Positions 57,998-64,000 of a DNA stretch of 64,000 bases are shown piece by piece. The stretch is taken from NCBI GenBank assembly GCA_024346935.1, contig AP024878.1, forward strand, positions 2,728,001-2,792,000. The letters run 5' to 3'. The translations under genes were made by a program, and so were the position numbers. Under the pieces are notes generated by a model, which ran no database searches, was not told where the DNA came from, and was given only the letters and a program-made list of their open reading frames with translations. Each line of letters opens with the position of its first letter. Within the stretch, counting starts at the first letter, position 1. Source of the DNA: Vibrio inusitatus. GTDB lineage: Bacteria > Pseudomonadota > Gammaproteobacteria > Enterobacterales > Vibrionaceae.

Positions 57998-58495
57998 TTA
58001 ACGATTTTGCGCTAAAGCTTCAACATAATTAACCTGAACAGGCTTGCTGAATGCCCCAGGGCGAAGCGCTTTAACTTCAGTCACAATCTTCGGTAGCGGC
58101 CAATCCAATTCAAGTAGAAGATTCGCGGCCAATAAACCTGTGCGGCCAGAGCCACCCATGCAATGCATCGCGATTTTGTCGCCTTGCTTCACAAGTTCGT
58201 GTAGCTCTGGGCTTATTGCTTTCCACTGCTCTGCGAAATCAGCTTCTGGAGCGCAATCGTCTTCAATAGGAAGGTGGAACCACTTTAGACCCAAAGCTTT
58301 AGCTTTCTCACCTAACTCACCAACGTTTTTACTCGCCATCTCTTCGCTGTTAATTGCAGTAACGATTGCCACAACACCTTGCGCTTTCAGTTGAGCAAGA
58401 GATTCATCAAGACCTAGCTCTTTAGTGCCTGGGCAAGGCGTTAGTACTAGAGCTGCGCCGTGATCAATAGATAGTTCCCAAGTAGGATGCGTCAT
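57998..58495 (-). CDS. Tyrosine/dual-specificity phosphatase-like protein of the ars operon
   Basis: A 165-residue protein with the Cys-phosphatase P-loop HCMGGSGRTG (HC-x5-R, about 130-139) and a likely general-acid Asp in the upstream loop (PIEDDCAPEADF). It fits the dual-specificity/CDKN3-like group. It lies between the GAPDH and arsJ genes with about 50-bp gaps, all on one strand, so it should be co-transcribed in response to arsenic. Its substrate is unknown; a phosphorylated or arsenylated metabolite is one possibility (inference). Confidence 0.85.
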   Translation of the reverse strand: MTHPTWELSIDHGAALVLTPCPGTKELGLDESLAQLKAQGVVAIVTAINSEEMASKNVGELGEKAKALGLKWFHLPIEDDCAPEADFAEQWKAISPELHELVKQGDKIAMHCMGGSGRTGLLAANLLLELDWPLPKIVTEVKALRPGAFSKPVQVNYVEALAQNR

Positions 58496-58547
58496 TAATT
58501 TTTCCTCAAAACGAAGGCATGCTGAGCATGCCCTTTAAACGAATAAT

Positions 58548-59555
58548 TTATTTATCTGCTAGACCAACAGTACGTACAAGCTCAGCTGTACGTGTTGCGT
58601 AGCCCATTTCATTGTCATACCAAGCGTAGATCTTCAACATGCGAGTGCCGACAAGCATAGTAGATAGACCGTCAACGATAGTAGAGCGTTGGTCACCCTT
58701 GTAATCGATAGAAACCAATGGGCGCTCTTCAAAGCCAAGAATGCCTTTAAGCTCATTCTCTGATGCTTCTTTTAGCAGTGCGTTGACTTCTTCTACTGTA
58801 GTATCACGCTTCACATCAAAAATGATGTCTGTTAGCGACGCATTCGCTAGTGGTACACGTACGGCATGGCCATTTATCTTGTCTTTCAACTCGGGAAAAA
58901 TCTCAACGATTGCCGTTGCTGACCCCGTCGTCGTAGGAATAAGGCTCATGCCACATGCACGAGCACGACGTAGGTCTTTATGCGGTGCATCAAGGATAGT
59001 TTGCGTATTAGTTAGGTCATGAATAGTGGTAAATGCTGCCTGCTCAATACCCAATTTCTCGTGAATAACCTTAACTACAGGAGCGATACAGTTAGTAGTA
59101 CATGATGCTGCAGTCACGATTTTGTGAATAGCAGGGTCGAAGATTTCATCGTTCACACCGACAACAATATTAGCAATACCTTCTTCTTTAACTGGCGCAG
59201 ACACAACAACTCGCTTCACGCCTTGCTCTAGGTATTTGTTTAGGAATGATGTCTTACGATGCACACCCGTTGCTTCAATTACTACATCACAACCAGACCA
59301 ATCAATTGCGTCGATCTTACGCTCTTGTGTGGTTTTCACTGATTTACCATCAATGATCATATTACTGCCATCGACAGATACTTCGTGGTGCCAGCGACCT
59401 TGTACTGAATCAAATTCCAACAAATGAGCAAGTGTCTTTGTATCACCCGCTACATCATTGATCTGAACAAATTCAACCTCAGGCCAGTCGAACGAAGCTC
59501 TTAAAGCCAAACGGCCAATACGCCCAAAACCATTGATACCGATCTTAATAGTCAT
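58548..59555 (-). CDS. ArsJ-associated glyceraldehyde-3-phosphate dehydrogenase
   Basis: A 335-residue GAPDH with the NAD motif [14 protein letters not shown], the catalytic Cys in ASCTTNC (about 152-156) and His in the following segment (IHDLTNTQT). In arsR-gapdh-arsJ operons this enzyme uses arsenate in place of phosphate to make unstable 1-arseno-3-phosphoglycerate, which ArsJ removes. It is not the housekeeping gapA: it differs in several segments ([14 protein letters not shown]) and has this operon context. Confidence 0.93.
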   Translation of the reverse strand: MTIKIGINGFGRIGRLALRASFDWPEVEFVQINDVAGDTKTLAHLLEFDSVQGRWHHEVSVDGSNMIIDGKSVKTTQERKIDAIDWSGCDVVIEATGVHRKTSFLNKYLEQGVKRVVVSAPVKEEGIANIVVGVNDEIFDPAIHKIVTAASCTTNCIAPVVKVIHEKLGIEQAAFTTIHDLTNTQTILDAPHKDLRRARACGMSLIPTTTGSATAIVEIFPELKDKINGHAVRVPLANASLTDIIFDVKRDTTVEEVNALLKEASENELKGILGFEERPLVSIDYKGDQRSTIVDGLSTMLVGTRMLKIYAWYDNEMGYATRTAELVRTVGLADK

Positions 59556-59596
59556 CTTTTTTCCTTTATTCTCATGCAGGGTGAGGTTATTTTCGT

Positions 59597-59932
59597 TTAC
59601 GCACAGGGCGTGTCACCTATATGTACTAATCTTTGTATGTCTTGCTGGTATTGTTCTTTCAGACAATTAGAGTCTCTCAAGCCATCTACTATTTTTTTAG
59701 CCCATCCAGGGAGATCAGTAGAGATATGGTAGTAAACCCACTGACCGCGTCGTTCATCCACCAAAATGCCAGATTGACGCATTTGAGCTAAGTGTCGAGA
59801 GATCTTAGGTTGGCTTTCTTGAAGTGCCTGCGTTAACTCACAAACACATAACGCCCCTTCACGTGCAATCAATAGCAGGCTTCGCAATCGTGTTTCATCT
59901 GAGAGCAATTTAAAGAATTGATGAGGTAACAT
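59597..59932 (-). CDS. arsR: ArsR/SmtB-family transcriptional repressor
   Basis: A small winged-helix repressor of 111 residues from the ATG at 59932 (MLPHQFF); an in-frame TTG at 59944 adds four. The As(III)-sensing helix is [12 protein letters not shown] with a CxC pair; the third Cys of E. coli ArsR (CVCDLC) is replaced by Thr. The HTH is [22 protein letters not shown]-terminal Cys (DTPCA) may contribute. It heads the arsR-gapdh-phosphatase-arsJ operon. Confidence 0.9.
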   Translation of the reverse strand: MLPHQFFKLLSDETRLRSLLLIAREGALCVCELTQALQESQPKISRHLAQMRQSGILVDERRGQWVYYHISTDLPGWAKKIVDGLRDSNCLKEQYQQDIQRLVHIGDTPCA

Positions 59933-59950
59933 AAGCACAACCAAATAACA

Positions 59951-59970
59951 ATATATGAATATCCATATAT
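59951..59970. promoter_or_regulatory. Candidate ArsR operator
   Basis: ATATATG-AATATC-CATATAT, an inverted repeat with 7-bp arms, 19-38 bp upstream of the arsR ATG, overlapping where the promoter should be. ArsR-family operators are usually such AT-rich dyads. Confidence 0.65.
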
Positions 59971-60048
59971 ATTAATCAAAAAAAAGACACCCGCAAGCAA
60001 AACTTACCGATGTCATCAAAACTTAATAAATTAAAGTAATTTTTTTAG

Positions 60049-60666
60049 CTAGCCTTTCGCTGCTGCAAGCAGCATTCCACAGCCAACAAACATGGAACCA
60101 AAGACCTTATTCAACTTACCAATAATCTTATCTGAGCGAATAAAGCGTCCCATCTGCGCCGCCAAACCGGTATAACCGAGCATTACCACACCATCAATTA
60201 CAATTGTCGTAACACCTAAAATTAACAATTGCGGCATCTGAGGCATACTAGGGTTGATGAATTGAGGAAATAGCGCCACCAAAAACACAATCGACTTGGG
60301 GTTGGTGAGATTAATAAAGATAGCCTGCTTCAACAAAGCTACGCTTGATACCTGTTGATGGCTTTCTACGACCTTAAAGCCCTTACTATCATGCCATTTC
60401 TGAATACCAAGCCAGATAAGATACGCCACCCCTACCCACTTGATCACACTAAACGCAACCGCCGACTTAGCCACTAGCGCACCAATGCCCGCACCGACTA
60501 AGATGATATGAAAAGCCAACCCCAATTGAAGGCCAACAATAGCTGACAGGGACTTACGCATACCAAAATTAATACCGTTGGCAATAGAATTCACTGTGCC
60601 TGAGCCTGGTGCCAGGCTGAAAATGATGGCGGTGGCAACGTATGCCAACCAAATTTTTAACTCCAT
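60049..60666 (-). CDS. LysE/RhtB-family amino-acid exporter
   Basis: A 205-residue membrane protein from the ATG at 60666 (MELKIWLAYVATA) with about six spans and the family motif APGSGTVNSIANGINFGMRKS in the first loop. RhtB and RhtC export homoserine and threonine; in E. coli rhtB is next to pldB and yigL as here, so this is probably the RhtB orthologue, but substrate is not certain. It is divergent from pldB. A start at 60690 has no SD. Confidence 0.85.
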   Translation of the reverse strand: MELKIWLAYVATAIIFSLAPGSGTVNSIANGINFGMRKSLSAIVGLQLGLAFHIILVGAGIGALVAKSAVAFSVIKWVGVAYLIWLGIQKWHDSKGFKVVESHQQVSSVALLKQAIFINLTNPKSIVFLVALFPQFINPSMPQMPQLLILGVTTIVIDGVVMLGYTGLAAQMGRFIRSDKIIGKLNKVFGSMFVGCGMLLAAAKG

Positions 60667-60735
60667 ATTGGTGCCTATATTCACTGTCATTCTAGGATGT
60701 TATGCTGTTTGTAACGTGAACAGGGAACAAATGCA

Positions 60736-61713
60736 ATGTCAAATAACGCGATTGATATCTGTACTCAAGAGCACGATTATGAGTATCAGATGAAATATCC
60801 GATAAGCAGCTTCTGGAACAATCGACAGCAAGGATATGTCGAGAGTAAAGATAAAAAGAAACTGTACTGGGTAAGCCTTACCTCTCCCGCCCATAGTAAG
60901 GCAATATTGATGGTAAATGGTCGTACAGAAAGTGTTTATCGCTACCAAGAGCTGTTTTACGACTTGTTCAAACAAGGCTTTGACATCTACTCCTATGATC
61001 ACAGAGGTCAAGGTATGTCTGAGCGGCTGTTAGATGATCATGATATGGGGCATGTAGAAGACTTCCAAGATTATATTGATGACTTAGATGTTATCGTTAA
61101 ACAGTTTGATTTCAATCGCTACAGTCGCCGTTTTATTTTAGCCCATTCAATGGGAGGCGCTATCTCAACACGCTATATTCAAACGCATCACTCTCAGCCT
61201 TTTCATGCCATTGCCCTTTGCGCTCCGATGTACGGGATCAATATGCCCTCTCCCTTGCGAGCTATTGCTAAGCCACTTTGCAAAACCTTAATTCGTTGGA
61301 AAAAGCAGCCTCATTATGCTCCGGGGCAAACCGGTTACCAAAGAACACCATTTGAGGGTAACGCCCTTAGTCACTGTAAAATTAGATTTGAATGGTCTAC
61401 TGACCTGTTTGACTCAACAAAAGAGCTCCAAATGGGCGGACCAACATCACAATGGGTATGGCAGGCCATTCTTGGTTCCGAGCAGTGCGTCAAACATGCT
61501 CAAGAGGTCAATATCCCACTGCTATTGGTGCAACCTGCATTAGACACGGTTGTCGACAATAAAGCACAAAACCAGTTTATTGCTCAGCTTAGTCGAACAC
61601 GCCAAGATGCTATTTTAGTGCCTATTGCGGATGCAAAACACGAGCTTTTGGTAGAGAAGGACTCACCAAGAAACCAAGCTCTCGATGCCATATTAGGCTT
61701 CTTTGAGCAATAA
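60736..61713 (+). CDS. pldB: Lysophospholipase L2-like alpha/beta hydrolase
   Basis: A 325-residue alpha/beta hydrolase. The nucleophile elbow is AHSMGGA (Ser at about 136), with the acid in VQPALDTVVD and the His in ADAKHELLVE near the C-terminus. The HRGQGMSER segment is typical of monoglyceride/lysophospholipid lipases. Its place between an rhtB-like gene and yigL matches pldB of E. coli. No signal peptide is seen. PldB hydrolyses lysophospholipids at the inner membrane. Confidence 0.88.
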   Translation: MSNNAIDICTQEHDYEYQMKYPISSFWNNRQQGYVESKDKKKLYWVSLTSPAHSKAILMVNGRTESVYRYQELFYDLFKQGFDIYSYDHRGQGMSERLLDDHDMGHVEDFQDYIDDLDVIVKQFDFNRYSRRFILAHSMGGAISTRYIQTHHSQPFHAIALCAPMYGINMPSPLRAIAKPLCKTLIRWKKQPHYAPGQTGYQRTPFEGNALSHCKIRFEWSTDLFDSTKELQMGGPTSQWVWQAILGSEQCVKHAQEVNIPLLLVQPALDTVVDNKAQNQFIAQLSRTRQDAILVPIADAKHELLVEKDSPRNQALDAILGFFEQ

Positions 61714-61803
61714 AAAAAGGAAAAGAGGAAACGCAGGTTTACCCTCTTTCTTCCTCAATTATTATCGTAATATGAACTTGCTTCTGAAAATAAGAGAAAG
61801 GGT

Positions 61804-62631
61804 ATGACCTTGAACAAAACTGCTTTTGAACATATTTCTATTGTCGCTTCCGATTTGGATGGCACACTTTTGGCCCCCGACCACCAGCTATCTGAATTTA
61901 CAAAGCAGACTCTAAAGCAATTACATGAGCAAGGTTATACCTTTATTTTTGCTACCGGACGCCATCATGTTGATGTTGCTTACATTCGCGAAACCGTAGG
62001 GATTCCGGCTTACATGATCACCTCCAATGGCGCTCGTGTTCATGACATCGACGACAACCTAATGTACAGCCAAGATGTTGACCCAGAGCTCGTACAAGAC
62101 ATTATCGATATTATTCGCCAGGACCCTGACATCATCGTACACATCTATCAAGATGAGAAGTGGTGGGTAAATCAAACTGATGAACAATTACTGTCTTTCA
62201 GCAAACAATCTGGGTTCTCTTTTGATGTCTTTGATGACAGCAATGCACCAAAAGACGGTGTTGCCAAAATCTTCTTTACGCATAAGAGCCACGACCACCT
62301 AGCGTTATTTGAAGACAAACTGAATCAAAAGTTTGGCAATGAATTGAACATAGCTTTCTCTACACCTTGGTGCCTAGAGGTTATGCAAGGCAATGTATCT
62401 AAAGGTCATGCATTGCAAGCCGTAGCCAAGTCTCTTGGCAAAGAGCTATCACACTGCATCGCTTTTGGTGATGGGATGAATGACGCCGAAATGCTTTCTA
62501 TGGCAGGTATGGGTAAAGTAATGCAAACCTCTCACCCTAAAGTAAAAGCGGCACTGCCAAATAATGAAGTTATTGGCAGCAATGAAGATGACGCTGTAGC
62601 TCACTATCTGGTTGAACACCTGCTAAGATAG
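61804..62631 (+). CDS. yigL: HAD-superfamily sugar phosphatase YigL (Cof type)
   Basis: A 275-residue Cof-type HAD phosphatase. HAD motif I is ASDLDGTLL (about 16-24; two Asp), motif II ITSNGAR, motif III Lys (NVSKGHAL) and motif IV FGDGMNDAEML. YigL dephosphorylates pyridoxal phosphate and sugar phosphates in E. coli. It follows pldB by 90 bp on the same strand. Confidence 0.92.
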   Translation: MTLNKTAFEHISIVASDLDGTLLAPDHQLSEFTKQTLKQLHEQGYTFIFATGRHHVDVAYIRETVGIPAYMITSNGARVHDIDDNLMYSQDVDPELVQDIIDIIRQDPDIIVHIYQDEKWWVNQTDEQLLSFSKQSGFSFDVFDDSNAPKDGVAKIFFTHKSHDHLALFEDKLNQKFGNELNIAFSTPWCLEVMQGNVSKGHALQAVAKSLGKELSHCIAFGDGMNDAEMLSMAGMGKVMQTSHPKVKAALPNNEVIGSNEDDAVAHYLVEHLLR

Positions 62632-62665
62632 GCATTAAATTCATCGCCTTACAGCAGACTAGATA

Positions 62666-63676
62666 ATGAAAAAGTACGCTCTATTTTCTATTGTTAGCTC
62701 CTTAACTTTGCTCGGCTGCAGTAGCACCGAGCCTCAACCTTCAGCCAATCAAGACGAAGCTCTCACTTCCATTGAGCTCGCTCCGAATAAGCAAGCTCCT
62801 GCTCGCGTTCTTTTACGAGGACAGATTGTTGTCGGCCACGAATCTCGTACTATCCAGCCTTGTAATAGCAATGCTACCTACTGGCTCAATCTACCTGAGC
62901 CCGTGCGCAATATCGCACAATCAATGGCAACCAAGCCTTACCAGCCTATGTATGCAGAGGTGTTTGGTTATTTTGAGCCAGCAACCACAGGCTTCGCTGA
63001 AGAATTTGGTAGCCAGTTTATTGTTACTGAATTCAATATCATAACGGCTGAGAACCCTAACCGTTGTGATCAACCGACTCGTGATGCTCGCGCTTTTGGC
63101 AATGAACCCTCTTGGTCTGCAGGTATCACTGACAATGCTATAACCCTCATGCAATTGGGCAAAGAAACACAGGTTTTCCCCGTAGTAAATCTAGAGCAAG
63201 ACACAAAGGGAATGCGCTACGACTTAACGCAAGGCAGGCTCGAGATTAGCAACAAGGTATGCCGCGATACCATGAGCGATTCTATCTACGGCTGGAGCGC
63301 ACAGCTAACAACAAAAGATCAAACCTACGTTGGGTGCAGTACAGATTCAAATGACTCAAGCGATCTATCTGCCGGAGAATATTTCCAATCTATCGATAAT
63401 ACAACTCATCTGACCTTGTCTTTACGTCCAGATCATCAGGCTGAAACTCGTTATTCATATACAGATGGCAGTGATGATGTGGTCGAAAGTGGCTACTGGC
63501 AAACTCTAGAAAGTGGACTTGTACAAGTCACATCGGTTACCTATCAAGGGCAAAAAATCATTGCTACACGTGAGTTTGAACTAAAAATCGATACTCTCTC
63601 GACTGAACATGAAACCATTAACGGTGCAACGTATCCATTAACTAATGGTGGATTGACCCTCAAGAAAGCTCAGTGA
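62666..63676 (+). CDS. Putative outer-membrane lipoprotein
   Basis: A 336-residue lipoprotein. The signal peptide ends with the lipobox LTLLGC (Cys at about 18), followed by SSTEP without an Asp at +2, which points to the outer membrane. The rest is beta-rich with a domain from about 90-230 of the COG3650/META-like type (RAFGNEPSWSAGITDNAITLMQ). Four further cysteines may form disulfides. No function is known. Its stop overlaps the next start. Confidence 0.78.
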   Translation: MKKYALFSIVSSLTLLGCSSTEPQPSANQDEALTSIELAPNKQAPARVLLRGQIVVGHESRTIQPCNSNATYWLNLPEPVRNIAQSMATKPYQPMYAEVFGYFEPATTGFAEEFGSQFIVTEFNIITAENPNRCDQPTRDARAFGNEPSWSAGITDNAITLMQLGKETQVFPVVNLEQDTKGMRYDLTQGRLEISNKVCRDTMSDSIYGWSAQLTTKDQTYVGCSTDSNDSSDLSAGEYFQSIDNTTHLTLSLRPDHQAETRYSYTDGSDDVVESGYWQTLESGLVQVTSVTYQGQKIIATREFELKIDTLSTEHETINGATYPLTNGGLTLKKAQ

Positions 63677-64000
63677 TGCCTTGTTCAAACTGTGGATTTA
63701 CCCACAACTGCGTCTGCGAACAATTACCTAGGTTTGATGACTCCATCCAGGTGGCACTGCTGTGCCACCCCAATGAACTGAAAAGAGAAACCAATACAGG
63801 GAAGATACTCCTTTGGAGCTTGCCTGGGGTTAAACAGTTTGAATGGAACCGAAAAGAACCACCAACAGATTTATTGGCACTTATAGAAAAGCACCCAAAG
63901 CCTATGTTGCTGTTTCCAAATGAGCATAGCTACCCTATTGAGCAGAACACAGCAGATAAAGAGCCTAGGCTGTACATAGTATTAGATGCGACTTGGCAAG
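63676..64000 (+). CDS. DTW domain tRNA-uridine aminocarboxypropyltransferase (partial)
   Basis: The first 108 residues of a DTW-domain protein, cut by the right edge. N-terminal MPCSNCGFTHNCVCE gives four Cys in a zinc-ribbon-like set. The sequence reaches LDATWQ, where the D-x-T-W signature lies. Enzymes of this family (TapT/TuaA) use SAM to make acp3U in tRNA. The start overlaps the stop of the lipoprotein gene (TGATG), so the two are probably coupled. Confidence 0.85.
   Translation, partial: MPCSNCGFTHNCVCEQLPRFDDSIQVALLCHPNELKRETNTGKILLWSLPGVKQFEWNRKEPPTDLLALIEKHPKPMLLFPNEHSYPIEQNTADKEPRLYIVLDATWQ

Noticed and set aside
61714..61803. A terminator between pldB and yigL
   Set aside because: The purine-rich and pyrimidine-rich stretches can pair only with bulges and no clean stem with T-run follows.

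Overview
The window reads as part of the larger chromosome of a Vibrio species (Gammaproteobacteria, Vibrionaceae). Evidence: long stretches keep the gene order of enteric genomes (typA-glnA-glnL-glnG-hemN-yihI-Csr RNA-engB-Spot 42-polA; ubiE-ubiJ-ubiB-tatA-tatB-tatC; yhiN-uspB-uspA-rsmJ-prlC-rlmJ-gor; rhtB-pldB-yigL), with Vibrio-type insertions such as a cytochrome c4, ferritin beside uspA, a Mg-type hemB, an HMG-CoA reductase and a short Vibrio-like palindromic repeat. No rRNA, tRNA, CRISPR array, prophage or insertion sequence was recognised.

Layout. 1-8.8 kb: the 5' part of yihY, translation GTPase typA, then the nitrogen-control block glnA-glnL-glnG with sigma-54 promoters and NtrC sites, then hemN. 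8.9-16.1 kb: DUF2489 gene, yihI, a methyltransferase, a Csr-family regulatory RNA with a GacA/VarA-type upstream site, cytochrome c4, engB, Spot 42 RNA and polA; the polA upstream region carries a DnaA box and a GATC cluster. 16.4-23.6 kb: a GNAT acetyltransferase, hemB, a TatD-family nuclease, tatABC, and the ubiquinone genes ubiE-ubiJ-ubiB. 23.9-26.0 kb: a DMT exporter facing an HMG-CoA reductase.

26.4-37.7 kb is the main accessory block. A five-gene oligosaccharide ABC transporter, a LacI regulator, a 1146-residue phosphorylase-like protein and a solute-binding-like protein without a signal peptide are tied together by four identical copies of a 12-bp palindrome (GAAAGCGCTTTC) in their promoters. 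I read this as one regulon for import and phosphorolytic breakdown of an oligosaccharide, probably a beta-glucan.

37.8-47.5 kb is the yhiN-uspB-ftnA-uspA-rsmJ-asnC-prlC-rlmJ-gor stress and RNA-modification block. 47.6-53.7 kb holds a SPOR-like secreted protein and a four-gene peptide-type ABC transporter in the same order and with the same fused ATPase as the glutathione importer GsiABCD, close to gor. 54.2-56.6 kb has small conserved proteins and a membrane acyltransferase. 56.7-60.0 kb is an arsenate-resistance operon (arsR, GAPDH, a tyrosine-phosphatase-like gene, arsJ) that should convert arsenate to an exported organoarsenical. 60.0-64.0 kb has a LysE-type exporter, pldB, yigL, a lipoprotein and the start of a DTW-domain tRNA-modifying enzyme.
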